Assembly (NCBI GenBank): GCA_002365175.1
Contig: DEZK01000026.1
Span: 38,356-75,207, forward strand
Source: Raskinella chloraquaticus (SeqCode)
Lineage (GTDB): Bacteria; Pseudomonadota; Alphaproteobacteria; Rhizobiales; UBA4765
DNA length: 36,852 bases
Direction of reading: 5' to 3'
A program made the translations under genes and the position numbers. Each line of letters begins with the position of its first letter. Position 1 is the stretch's first letter. Below the pieces are notes generated by a model that was not told the DNA's origin, did no database searches, and saw nothing but the letters and a program-made list of their open reading frames with translations. This document shows, one piece after another, positions 23,657-31,993 of this stretch.

Positions 23657-24877
23657 TCAGGCGGCGCGCTGGCGCCAGACACGCATATCGGTTGTTTGAT
23701 CAATCGGCCGCGACAGAGCCTGCACCAGATCGGCAATGCTGGTTAGATCATGAACCGGCCGGAATTCGTCCACATGCGGCAGCATGGCACGGATGCCCCG
23801 CGCGCGCGGCTCGAAACCATCATAGCGCAGCAGAGGATTAAGCCAGATGAGGCGCCGGCATGAGCGATGAAGCCGCGCCATTTCATCCTCAAGCCCGTGA
23901 TCGTCGCGCTCAAGCCCATCGCTCACCAGAAGCACAATCGCCCCTTGCCCCAGCACACGGCGCGACCAATGGCGATTAAACTGATGAAGGGAAGTGGCGA
24001 TACGCGTCCCGCCTGACCAGTCGGGCACGGCCGCCGAACAGGCGGCAATCGCCTCATCCACATCCTTGTGGCGCAGCGTGCGGGTGATGTTTGTCAGCCG
24101 GGTGCCGAAGAGGAAGCTATGCACCTGCCCGCGCTCAGCCGACAGCGCATGAAGAAAATGCAGGAAGATTCGCGTGTACTGGCTCATCGAGCCGGAGATG
24201 TCGCATAAAGCCACAATCGGTGGCCGGCGGATGCCGTGATCACGGCGCTTGAGGTCGATAAGCGCCCCGCCTGCCCGAAGCGACGCGCGCAAGGTGCGGC
24301 GTGGATCAATCAGCCGTCCGCGAATGGCAGGCTTGAGACGGCGCGTTACCTGCTCATCAACCGACAGACGCAGCCGGGCAATCGCCTTGGCCGCCAGCGC
24401 CAGTTCCTCGGCGCTCATCTGTTCGAAATCCTTGCGCTGCAGGATTTCCGCGTCCGACACCGTAAAGGTCGCGTCGATATCGAGCCTCGGCTTTTTTGGC
24501 TTCTTCTGATCGCGGATGGCCGAGAACAGCGCCTCCTGCACACGACGCATCGCCGTCTCGGCCTTGCGCTGGCGCGGATCCTCCATCGCCGGCAGCATCA
24601 TCGACATCAGCCGCTCAAGATAGCCGCGCTTCTTCCAGAAGAGGCGGAATGCCTGGTCAAAGAGCGGCGTATGCTCATGCTTGCGCACGAGGAGGGCGTG
24701 GAGCGTCCAGTAAAAATCCTGCTTGTCGCCGATCCCTGAGGCTTCAACGCCCCTGACCGCATCGATCACCATCCCAGGCCCGATCGGCAGGCCGGCAACG
24801 CGCAGCGCACGGGCGAAATAAGCAATGTTTTCGCCAAGCCTGCCGTCCTCGCCCTCGATGGTCTCGGGCGCCTTCAC
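23657..24877 (-). CDS. coxE: CoxE-like VWA domain protein
   Basis: The 406-residue cytoplasmic protein belongs to the CoxE/VWA_CoxE family. The C-terminal half holds a von Willebrand A domain with the MIDAS motif Asp226-Ile-Ser-Gly-Ser230 (CDISGSMS), VSDGLERDD further on, and a basic N-terminal helical region (125-220). CoxE works with the AAA+ chaperone CoxD in maturing the Mo active site of CO dehydrogenase. It starts at GTG 24877, overlapping the CoxD stop (GTGA), so the pair is translated together. Confidence 0.88.
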   Translation of the reverse strand: MKAPETIEGEDGRLGENIAYFARALRVAGLPIGPGMVIDAVRGVEASGIGDKQDFYWTLHALLVRKHEHTPLFDQAFRLFWKKRGYLERLMSMMLPAMEDPRQRKAETAMRRVQEALFSAIRDQKKPKKPRLDIDATFTVSDAEILQRKDFEQMSAEELALAAKAIARLRLSVDEQVTRRLKPAIRGRLIDPRRTLRASLRAGGALIDLKRRDHGIRRPPIVALCDISGSMSQYTRIFLHFLHALSAERGQVHSFLFGTRLTNITRTLRHKDVDEAIAACSAAVPDWSGGTRIATSLHQFNRHWSRRVLGQGAIVLLVSDGLERDDHGLEDEMARLHRSCRRLIWLNPLLRYDGFEPRARGIRAMLPHVDEFRPVHDLTSIADLVQALSRPIDQTTDMRVWRQRAA

Positions 24878-25788
24878 GCCTTCAGTTCCGCCCGCACATC
24901 ATCAAGCAGCTGGGCCGCCCGCGACCCCGCGATCTTGCTGATGTCATCCTGATATTTGAGGATAACTCCGAGCGTGTCCGACACCAGGGCCGGATCGAGC
25001 GCCACTTTGTCGAGTTCAACCAGCGCGGATGCCCAGTCAAGCGTCTCGGCAACGCCAGGCACCTTGAAGAGATCTTCCTTGCGGATCGCCTGCACGAAAG
25101 CGACGATTTCACGCGACAATCGTTTGGGCACACCCGGCACTTTCGCCGACAGGATCGCCAGTTCGCGTGCCGCATCGGGGTAATCGACCCAGTGGTAAAG
25201 GCAGCGGCGTTTCAGCGCGTCGTGGATTTCACGGGTGCGGTTGGAGGTGAGAATGACAATCGGCGCGGCGGCCGCCTTGATGGTCCCAAGCTCGGGGATC
25301 GTCACCTGAAAATCGGCCAGAATTTCCAGAAGAAACGCTTCAAACGCTTCGTCGGTACGGTCAAGCTCATCTATCAGCAGCACCGGAGGGCCGGCGGGGT
25401 CCGCCTTCAGCGCCTGGAGCAGCGGCCGCTCGATGAGAAAGCGCTGCGAGAAGACATCGCTTGTGAGCTTGTCGCGGCTCGTCGCGCCCCCCGCTTCGGC
25501 AAGCCTGATCTCGATCATCTGTGCCGCATAATTCCATTCATACACAGCCGAGGCGACATCAAGCCCCTCATAGCATTGCAGGCGGATGAGGCGCCGCCCG
25601 AGCCCCTGCGCCAGCACCTTGGCGATTTCCGTCTTGCCCACACCCGCCTCCCCTTCGAGAAGAAGCGGACGGCCAAGCTTGAGCGCCAGAAAAATGACGG
25701 TGGCAAGCGAGCGGTCGGCGACGTAATCGGCGTTGCCGAGCAGCGCCAGCGTATCGTCGATGGATTGAGGCAAGGCAATCTGTGTCAT
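24874..25788 (-). CDS. coxD: CoxD-like MoxR family AAA+ ATPase
   Basis: The 304-residue MoxR-type AAA+ ATPase has Walker A GEAGVGKT (46-53), Walker B LLIDELDR (136-143), and sensor 1 ILTSNRTREI. In Oligotropha carboxidovorans, CoxD is a chaperone that sulfurates the Mo centre of CO dehydrogenase and works with CoxE, and this gene's coupling to a VWA gene fits. It is 50 bases downstream of a LysE gene, and may have its own promoter in that gap. Confidence 0.9.
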   Translation of the reverse strand: MTQIALPQSIDDTLALLGNADYVADRSLATVIFLALKLGRPLLLEGEAGVGKTEIAKVLAQGLGRRLIRLQCYEGLDVASAVYEWNYAAQMIEIRLAEAGGATSRDKLTSDVFSQRFLIERPLLQALKADPAGPPVLLIDELDRTDEAFEAFLLEILADFQVTIPELGTIKAAAAPIVILTSNRTREIHDALKRRCLYHWVDYPDAARELAILSAKVPGVPKRLSREIVAFVQAIRKEDLFKVPGVAETLDWASALVELDKVALDPALVSDTLGVILKYQDDISKIAGSRAAQLLDDVRAELKA

Positions 25789-25838
25789 GTCGCTTATCTT
25801 AGCTTTGTTGGCGCTGAATCAAAGCGCTCTTACAAATT

Positions 25839-26432
25839 TTATACCGTGCGCGATTTCCAGAAAAACCACAGGGCCACCAACGCCAGCAGGCAAGCCGCGA
25901 TCCGCCGCACTCCCCTCTCATTGCCTGGCGTGAGCGCGACACGATGCAGCCCGGCGGCGGCAATGACAATTGCCAGATGAACAAGCGTGGCAATCGCAAC
26001 ATAGACGCCGACATGGATCGCCAGCCCCGCCCGATCGGCCATGCCCGCTGCCTCGGCAAAGGGCGGCAACACGGTGAGGTAGAACAGCGCCGCCTTGGGA
26101 TTGAGAAGATTGGTAACCAGCCCCTGGCGGAAATTTCGCCCGCCTTCCGCTGCCTGTTGCGGGGAAGGATCGCGCCAGGCGTCATAGGCAAGATAAAGAA
26201 GAAAAGCCGCGCCGCCATAACGAAGCCCTGTCGCCACAGCGGGCACCTGATCAACCAAAGTTGCCAGCCCCGAAATGGCCAGCAACCCGATCATCGCCAG
26301 GCCGATCATCACGCCCGCCACTGCAAACAGGCCAGCCCGCATGCCGCGCGCCATCACCAGCGCCACGAGATATCCCATATTGGGACCCGGCGTCAGTTCG
26401 ATGAGCAGTGAAACAAAAGCAAATTCGAGCAC
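25839..26432 (-). CDS. LysE/RhtB family exporter (second copy)
   Basis: The 197-residue membrane protein has six hydrophobic segments and the LysE hallmarks LIELTPGPNMGYLVALVMARG and LVTNLLNPKAALFYLTVLPPF. It begins with GTG 26432. It lies between coxD and the NTF2-like gene on the same strand, and differs from the LysE protein at 22697-23326, so it is not a recent duplicate. The substrate is unknown. Confidence 0.86.
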   Translation of the reverse strand: MLEFAFVSLLIELTPGPNMGYLVALVMARGMRAGLFAVAGVMIGLAMIGLLAISGLATLVDQVPAVATGLRYGGAAFLLYLAYDAWRDPSPQQAAEGGRNFRQGLVTNLLNPKAALFYLTVLPPFAEAAGMADRAGLAIHVGVYVAIATLVHLAIVIAAAGLHRVALTPGNERGVRRIAACLLALVALWFFWKSRTV

Positions 26433-26473
26433 GACACCTCGACATTTGGAGCGAAGGCGCGCAACCCTTCCGC

Positions 26474-26836
26474 TTACCCCATGGAATAGAAGAAGCGTTC
26501 CTCAGTAATTTTGCCGTCCTTTACAGTGTAAAGGCCGATTTCGTCCATCTCCATGCGCTTGCCGCTCTCTTTCGCCGTCACATCTATAGAAAAGTGCACA
26601 GCAAAAGCAGACCCATTGATATAAGGGCCCCGCGCTTCCGATTTATGCATCTCGTGATTGGCATACCACCAATCGCTCTTCGCCTTGACGGCCGCCGTCC
26701 CCTTGCACACCGCCATGTCGCCATCCATCGCTTCATAGCTGACGATCTCAGGCGAATTATATTTGGCGGCCGCGCCGTGATGATCGCCTGCCTTGAGGAG
26801 TGCAACAAAATCCTGGGCCAGTGCGTGGATATCCAT
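26474..26836 (-). CDS. NTF2-like / SnoaL-like protein
   Basis: The 120-residue protein has the cone-shaped NTF2-like fold pattern: an N-terminal helix pair (ALAQDFVALLKAGDHHGAAAKYNSPEIVSYEAMDG), then strands ending EMDEIGLYTVKDGKITEERFFYSMG. The fold serves as enzyme or ligand-binding scaffold, and the role here is unknown. The start ATG has AGGAAC 5 bases upstream. It lies between coxM and a LysE gene, with a hairpin upstream (26889-26916) that may separate its transcript from coxM. Confidence 0.75.
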   Translation of the reverse strand: MDIHALAQDFVALLKAGDHHGAAAKYNSPEIVSYEAMDGDMAVCKGTAAVKAKSDWWYANHEMHKSEARGPYINGSAFAVHFSIDVTAKESGKRMEMDEIGLYTVKDGKITEERFFYSMG

Positions 26837-26888
26837 GGCAGGTTCCTTTGATTGTTACGAAAGCGGCTATCAAAATCATCAAAATGAA

Positions 26889-26916
26889 GAGGTGATGACG
26901 GACCTGCCATCACCTC
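26889..26916 (-). terminator. hairpin between coxM and the NTF2-like gene
   Basis: On the minus strand a perfect 9-bp stem (GAGGTGATG/CATCACCTC, 26908-26916 with 26889-26897, 10-base loop) starts 6 bases after the coxM stop and is followed by TTCATTTTG. It may attenuate expression of the downstream accessory genes relative to coxSLM. Confidence 0.5.
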
Positions 26917-26922
26917 CTCAGC

Positions 26923-27717
26923 TCACGCTGCCGCAACCGCCCGCGCCGTCATGACGGCGATCAGATGAGCCCTGTATTCGGGCGAAGCATGGATATCACC
27001 ATTAAGACCGCTGGCGCTGATCGACAGCCCTTCGAGTGATTTCACCGAAAAACGCTTCGACAGCGCTGCCTCCGCCGCGCTCCAGCGAAAGACGCCGTTT
27101 GAGCCGGCACCCGTGACGGTAACGCGGATATCGCGCCCGCGCTTGGCCACGAACACGCCGACAAGCGCGTAGCGCGAGGCGGGGTTGCGGAATTTCTGGT
27201 AGGCGGCGCGCGAGGGCATGGGGAAGGTGATTTTGGTGATCACCTCATCCTCTTCAAGCGCGGTCGTGAACAGGCCGGCGAAGAACTCGTCAGCCGCGAT
27301 CTTGCGCTTGTTGGTGTGGATGGTGGCACCCAGCGCCAGCACCGCTGCAGGATAATCAGCGGCTGGATCATTATTGGCGACCGATCCACCGATGGTGCCG
27401 CGATGGCGCACCGCCGGATCGCCGATGCCACCGGCGAGAGCCGCAAGCGCCGGGATATTGTCGCGGACAAGCGCCGATGAAGCTACGGAAGCATGCGTTG
27501 CCATGGCGCCGATGACGATGCGCCGGCCCTTCTGTTCAATGTTTTTCAGATCATCAATCTGGCTGAGATCAACGATATGGTCGGGTGAAGCAAGCCTCTG
27601 CTTCATGGTCGGTAACAGCGTCTGGCCGCCGGCAAGCAGCTTGGCGTTTTCCTTTGTGGCAAGCGCCTTGGACGCGCCCCTGACGGAGCCGGGACGAAGA
27701 TAGGTGAATGCGTACAT
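26923..27717 (-). CDS. coxM: CoxM-like FAD-binding subunit of a molybdenum hydroxylase
   Basis: The 264-residue protein is the medium subunit of a xanthine-dehydrogenase-family enzyme. FAD-contact motifs AGGQT (29-33) and TIGGS (108-112, with NND nearby) are intact. It takes electrons from the 2Fe-2S subunit and passes them to FAD. Start ATG 27717 has AGGAG 7 bases upstream. It is 45 bases after coxL, giving the order S-L-M typical of form II clusters. The hairpin after its stop may end the structural gene transcript. Confidence 0.9.
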   Translation of the reverse strand: MYAFTYLRPGSVRGASKALATKENAKLLAGGQTLLPTMKQRLASPDHIVDLSQIDDLKNIEQKGRRIVIGAMATHASVASSALVRDNIPALAALAGGIGDPAVRHRGTIGGSVANNDPAADYPAAVLALGATIHTNKRKIAADEFFAGLFTTALEEDEVITKITFPMPSRAAYQKFRNPASRYALVGVFVAKRGRDIRVTVTGAGSNGVFRWSAAEAALSKRFSVKSLEGLSISASGLNGDIHASPEYRAHLIAVMTARAVAAA

Positions 27718-27762
27718 GGTGATCTCCTGGGATCGGAATTCCGAAATGTCTTCAAGGCTGAC

Positions 27763-30126
27763 TTATTCAGCAGCCGCCAATTTCTGCTGGCTTTGTGCCA
27801 CTTTCCACACCGCCTGCGGGGTTGCCGGCATGGTCACGGCTTCCGTGCCGAGTGCATCCGTCATCGCATTCATGACGGCGGCTGGCGCGGCAATGGCGCC
27901 GGCCTCGCCGCACCCCTTGATGCCAAGCGGATTGGACGGGCATCTTGTCTCGGTGAAGCCAAGTTTGAATGACGGCAGATTATCAGCCCGCGGCATGCAG
28001 TAATCCATATAGCTTGCCGTCAGAAGCTGGCCACTGGCGTCATAGACGGCACCTTCCGTGAGCGCCTGCCCGATCCCCTGGGCGATGCCGCCATGAACCT
28101 GGCCCTCGACGATCATCGGATTGATGAGAACACCGAAATCATCGACCGCCGTATAGTTGGCGATCTCGGTAACGCCCGTTTCCGGGTCGATTTCAACCTC
28201 GCAGATATGGCAGCCGGCGGGAAATGTGAAATTGGTCGGGTCGTAGAAAGCCCCCTCTTTCAGCCCCGGCTCGATTTCCGAGGTGGGAAATTTGTGAGCG
28301 ACATAGGCGTTGAGCGCGACATCGGCGAACGCCACTGATTTGTCGGTGCCCTTGACGGTGAACTTGCCATCCTTGAAGTCGATATCGGCTTCAGATGCTT
28401 CCAGAAGATGAGCCGCCACCTTCTTTGCCTTCGCCTCGACCTTGTCGAGCGCCTTGACGATGGCCGACATGCCGACCGCGCCGGAACGCGAGCCATAGGT
28501 GCCCATGCCGAACTGAACCTTGTCGGTATCGCCATGAACGATGTTGATGCTCTCCATCGGCACGCCGAGGCGCTCCGACACCAATTGCGCAAACGTCGTC
28601 TCATGGCCCTGGCCATGGGCATGCGAACCGGTCAACACCTCGACCGAGCCGGTGGGGTTGACGCGCACCTCGGCTGATTCCCACAGGCCGACGCCGGCGC
28701 CAAGCGATCCTACGGCCTGTGAAGGAGCAATGCCGCACGCCTCGATATAGGTCGAATAGCCAAGGCCGCGCAGCCTGCCGCGCCGCGCCGCTTCACGCTT
28801 GCGCTTGCCGAAGCCCTTGACGTCGGCGATCTCCATCGCCTTGTCGAGCGACGCGCGGTAATCGCCAGCGTCATACATCATGATGACCGGCGTCTGATGC
28901 GGGAATTTGCGCACGAAATTGCGCTTGCGCAGATCGGCCGGATCAAGACCCATCTGGCGGGCGGCCGTCTCGATGATGCGCTCCACCACGAACGTCGCTT
29001 CCGGTCGCCCGGCACCGCGATAGGCATCAACCGGCGCGGTGTTGGTATAGACAGCATCGACTTCGGCGTAGATCGCCGGAATATCATACTGGCCCGACAG
29101 CAGTGTTGCGTAGAGATAGGTCGGCACCGAGGATGAAAAGGTCGAGAGATAAGCGCCAAGATTGGCAATAGTCTTGACCCTGAGGCCGAGAATTTTGCCC
29201 TTGGCGTCCATCGCCAGCTCGGCATGGGTGACATGATCACGCCCATGCGCATCCGACAGAAAGGCTTCCGTACGGTCGCTTACCCATTTGACCGGACGCC
29301 CCACCTTCTTGGACGCCCAGACCGCAACCGTTTCCTCCGCATAGATGAATATCTTCGAGCCGAAACCACCGCCGACATCCGGCGCGATCACCCTGAGCTT
29401 GTTTTCCGGCGCGATACCGATGAACGCCGACAGCACGAGGCGTGCCACATGCGGATTTTGCGAGGTTGTCCACAGCGTGTAGGCGCCCTGTCCCGGGTCG
29501 TATTCGCCGATCGCCGCCCGTGGCTCCATGGCGTTGGGCACCAGACGGTTGTTGACGAGATCGATCTTGGTCACGTGATGGGCCGCACCGAAAGCGGCTT
29601 CGGTCGCCGCCTTGTCGCCGATTGCCCATTCAAACACCGTATTGCGCGGGGCAACGTCATGGAGCTGGGTTTTCGCCGCCTGTGCGCCCGCCGTATCGAT
29701 AACCGCCGGCAACACCTCGTAATCAACGATGATCTTTTCAGCCCCGTCGCGCGCTTCGGCGAGCGTTTCGGCAATGACGACCGCCACATGATCGCCGACA
29801 TAGCGCACCTTGCCCTGCGCCAGTGCCGGATGCGCGCCTGCCTTCATCGCTGACCCATCCTTGGAATGGATCATCCAGCCGCAGATCAGGCCGCCGATCT
29901 TGTCAGCCGCCAGATCATCACCTGTAAATACCCCGAGCACGCCGGGCGCCCCTTTCGCCGCCGCGATATCCAGACGCCTGATGACGGCGTGCGCATGGGG
30001 CGAGCGCAGGAAATAGGCGTGAACATGCCCCGGCCGGCTGACATCATCCGTATATTGTCCATTGCCCGTGATAAAACGCTGGTCTTCCTTGCGCTTAACC
30101 GAAGCGCCGATCCCTGTCTTGGTCAT
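27763..30126 (-). CDS. coxL: form II CoxL-like molybdopterin large subunit
   Basis: The 787-residue protein is the molybdenum-binding subunit of a xanthine-dehydrogenase-family hydroxylase. It has GGGFGSK (252-258), the active-site loop AYRGAGR (368-374) and the catalytic GCGEAG near the C-terminus. Form I CO dehydrogenase has AYxCSFR, whose Cys binds Cu; it is absent here, so the enzyme is form II and its ability to oxidise CO is doubtful. It probably hydroxylates an unknown small molecule or aldehyde. Start ATG 30126 has GGGAGA 7 bases upstream. It follows coxS by 31 bases. Confidence 0.92.
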   Translation of the reverse strand: MTKTGIGASVKRKEDQRFITGNGQYTDDVSRPGHVHAYFLRSPHAHAVIRRLDIAAAKGAPGVLGVFTGDDLAADKIGGLICGWMIHSKDGSAMKAGAHPALAQGKVRYVGDHVAVVIAETLAEARDGAEKIIVDYEVLPAVIDTAGAQAAKTQLHDVAPRNTVFEWAIGDKAATEAAFGAAHHVTKIDLVNNRLVPNAMEPRAAIGEYDPGQGAYTLWTTSQNPHVARLVLSAFIGIAPENKLRVIAPDVGGGFGSKIFIYAEETVAVWASKKVGRPVKWVSDRTEAFLSDAHGRDHVTHAELAMDAKGKILGLRVKTIANLGAYLSTFSSSVPTYLYATLLSGQYDIPAIYAEVDAVYTNTAPVDAYRGAGRPEATFVVERIIETAARQMGLDPADLRKRNFVRKFPHQTPVIMMYDAGDYRASLDKAMEIADVKGFGKRKREAARRGRLRGLGYSTYIEACGIAPSQAVGSLGAGVGLWESAEVRVNPTGSVEVLTGSHAHGQGHETTFAQLVSERLGVPMESINIVHGDTDKVQFGMGTYGSRSGAVGMSAIVKALDKVEAKAKKVAAHLLEASEADIDFKDGKFTVKGTDKSVAFADVALNAYVAHKFPTSEIEPGLKEGAFYDPTNFTFPAGCHICEVEIDPETGVTEIANYTAVDDFGVLINPMIVEGQVHGGIAQGIGQALTEGAVYDASGQLLTASYMDYCMPRADNLPSFKLGFTETRCPSNPLGIKGCGEAGAIAAPAAVMNAMTDALGTEAVTMPATPQAVWKVAQSQQKLAAAE

Positions 30127-30157
30127 GGATTTTCTCCCGCAACATATTTTTTAATTT

Positions 30158-30664
30158 TTATTCAGCAGCCTGACGATGTTGGCCCTTCGCCATTTCCTGG
30201 CAGCCGGCATCAATCGCCTTGACGATATTATGGTAGCCCGTGCAGCGACAGATATTGCCCTCAAGCTCCTCGCGGATGGTGTGCTCGTCAGGCGTGCCCA
30301 GACGCTGCGCTATATCAACCGCCGTCATGATCATACCCGGCGTGCAGAAGCCGCATTGAAGGCCGTGATGTTCGCGAAACGCCTCCTGCATGGGATGGAG
30401 CTTGTCGCCATGGGCGAGCCCCTCGATCGTCATCACCTGCGCGCCCTCGCATTGACTGGCCAGGATCGTGCATGATTTCACCGCCTTGCCGTCGACATGA
30501 ACGACACAGGCGCCGCACTGGCTGGTGTCACAGCCGACATGGGTGCCGGTCAGCCGCAGCCCCTCGCGCAGATACTGCACCAGCAGCGTGCGTGCTTCGA
30601 GCCTTGCCGAAACATCCTGTCCATTGACCGTCATGGCGACGGCGATTTTCGGTGTCTGCGCCAT
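30158..30664 (-). CDS. coxS: CoxS-like 2Fe-2S subunit
   Basis: The 168-residue protein has two [2Fe-2S] domains. The plant-type ferredoxin cluster is held by Cys45, Cys50, Cys53 and Cys65 (GCDTSQCGAC), the helical-domain cluster by Cys104, Cys107, Cys139 and Cys141 (QCGFCTPG; ICRCTGYHNI). It moves electrons from the Mo centre in CoxL to FAD in CoxM. Start ATG 30664 has a very strong ribosome binding site (AGGAGGGAG), consistent with its being the first gene of the structural operon. There is no signal peptide, so it is cytoplasmic or membrane-associated via partners. Confidence 0.93.
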   Translation of the reverse strand: MAQTPKIAVAMTVNGQDVSARLEARTLLVQYLREGLRLTGTHVGCDTSQCGACVVHVDGKAVKSCTILASQCEGAQVMTIEGLAHGDKLHPMQEAFREHHGLQCGFCTPGMIMTAVDIAQRLGTPDEHTIREELEGNICRCTGYHNIVKAIDAGCQEMAKGQHRQAAE

Positions 30665-31072
30665 AGTCTCCCTCCTGCGATATCATTGACACCGGTGACG
30701 AAAAATCCGCCGCGGTGTTGAATTTTTGGGCGTGGCGGTTGCCGGCGCCTTGCGTCATGGTTTCACGCGCAAGCCAAGTGTGGTCCCATCCCCAAACCGG
30801 GTCAAGTGTCGAGAAAACGGAAATCAAAATTTCCGCACTGCAAAAATAATCACAAAAATCAGTGTTTTTCGAAATTTCTGTAATGGCTGACCTGGTCAGT
30901 TATCGCTCTCCGCCGCGCCGCGCGACACGCATGATTGACGCAACGGTATCGCGATTAACCACGAGGCAGCGCCGACCAACAATCAAGCTTGGCAGATACT
31001 TAACAATCAGCGTAGCATGGCAGTGTTGCAATGATGGCGGGCCAACCGTCGCTGGGACAGGGACAGGGTATC
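30665..31072. other. divergent intergenic region between cox-like and liv operons
   Basis: About 0.4 kb without a gene, which must contain the promoters of both operons. It includes a short stem GGAAAT-CAAA-ATTTCC near 30820-30835, an A-rich stretch (30840-30860) flanked by CACTG and CAGTG, and a perfect palindrome at 30887-30899. Open frames crossing it have no ribosome binding site and no recognisable family. No transcription factor gene is adjacent. Confidence 0.6.
30887..30899. promoter_or_regulatory. 13-bp palindrome, possible operator
   Basis: CTGACC-T-GGTCAG is a perfect palindrome with a single-base centre, the type bound by GntR/FadR-like dimers. It lies 144 bases upstream of the longest livH start and about 220 bases upstream of coxS. 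The regulator is unknown. Confidence 0.45.
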
Positions 31073-31990
31073 GTGGAGTATTTTGCACAGCAATTAATCA
31101 ACGGCGTCACCCTTGGCTCCATCTATGGTCTGATCGCTATCGGCTACACCATGGTCTTCGGCATCATCGGCATGGTGAACTTTGCCCATGGCGACCTGTT
31201 CATGGTCTCGTCCTTCATCGCGCTGCTGGTCTTTTTGTTTGTGACCACCATTGTCGGCATCACCTCATTGTTCATCACCCTGACCATCGTCCTTCTGGCA
31301 TCGATGTTTCTGACCTCTCTGATCAACTGGGTGATCGAAAAATCGGCCTATCGCCCGCTGCGGGGTTCATTCCGTCTGGCGCCACTGATTTCCGCCATCG
31401 GCATGTCGATTCTCCTGATGAATTTCATCCAGGTGGCGCAGGGCGCACGCAACAAGCCGCTGGCACCCATGCTGACCGACGTCATCAAGATCGCCGGCGA
31501 GGGTAATTTCGTTGTAGCCATCTCCTATAAGCAGATCGTCATCGTCGCGGTGACGGCCCTGCTGCTGGCGGTGTTCTGGTATCTGGTGCAGCGCACACCG
31601 CTTGGCCGTGCGCAACGCGCCTGCGAGCAGGATAGCCGCATGGCGGCCCTCCTCGGCATTAATGTCGACCGCACGATTTCCATCACCTTCGTCATGGGCG
31701 CGGCCCTCGCCGCCGTCGCCGGCACGATGTATCTCGTCTATTATGGCGTGGTGAATTTCGCCGATGGCTTCGTACCCGGCGTCAAAGCTTTCACCGCCGC
31801 TGTTCTGGGCGGCATCGGCTCCCTTCCCGGCGCGGTTGTCGGCGGCCTGCTCATCGGCCTGATCGAAACCTTCTGGTCAGCCTACTTTTCCATTGAATAC
31901 AAGGATGTCGCGGCCTTCTCTATTCTCGCCGTGGTGTTGATTTTCATGCCGCAAGGCCTGCTTGGCAAACCTGAAGTCGAGAAGGTCTGA
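31073..31990 (+). CDS. livH: branched-chain amino acid-type ABC transporter permease LivH
   Basis: The 305-residue membrane protein has about eight hydrophobic segments and the LivH start signature FAQQLINGVTLGSIYGLIAIGYTMVFGIIGMVNFAHGD, and PGVKAFTAAVLGGIGSLPGAVVGGLLIGLIE near the end. It forms a permease heterodimer with LivM. GTG 31073 is chosen because homologs start here and AGGG precedes it; a longer start at ATG 31031 or 31034 adds 14 residues with no clear ribosome binding site. It ends 3 bases before livM. Confidence 0.88.
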   Translation: MEYFAQQLINGVTLGSIYGLIAIGYTMVFGIIGMVNFAHGDLFMVSSFIALLVFLFVTTIVGITSLFITLTIVLLASMFLTSLINWVIEKSAYRPLRGSFRLAPLISAIGMSILLMNFIQVAQGARNKPLAPMLTDVIKIAGEGNFVVAISYKQIVIVAVTALLLAVFWYLVQRTPLGRAQRACEQDSRMAALLGINVDRTISITFVMGAALAAVAGTMYLVYYGVVNFADGFVPGVKAFTAAVLGGIGSLPGAVVGGLLIGLIETFWSAYFSIEYKDVAAFSILAVVLIFMPQGLLGKPEVEKV

Positions 31991-31993
31991 GCG

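Noticed and set aside
27763..30126. CoxL as a genuine aerobic CO dehydrogenase large subunit
   Set aside because: The active-site loop is AYRGAGR, not AYxCSFR, so the Cu-binding Cys is missing; annotated as form II-like instead.
30862..31506. + strand frame across the divergent gap into livH
   Set aside because: It overlaps livH in another frame, is very rich in Arg, His and Cys, and has no start signal.
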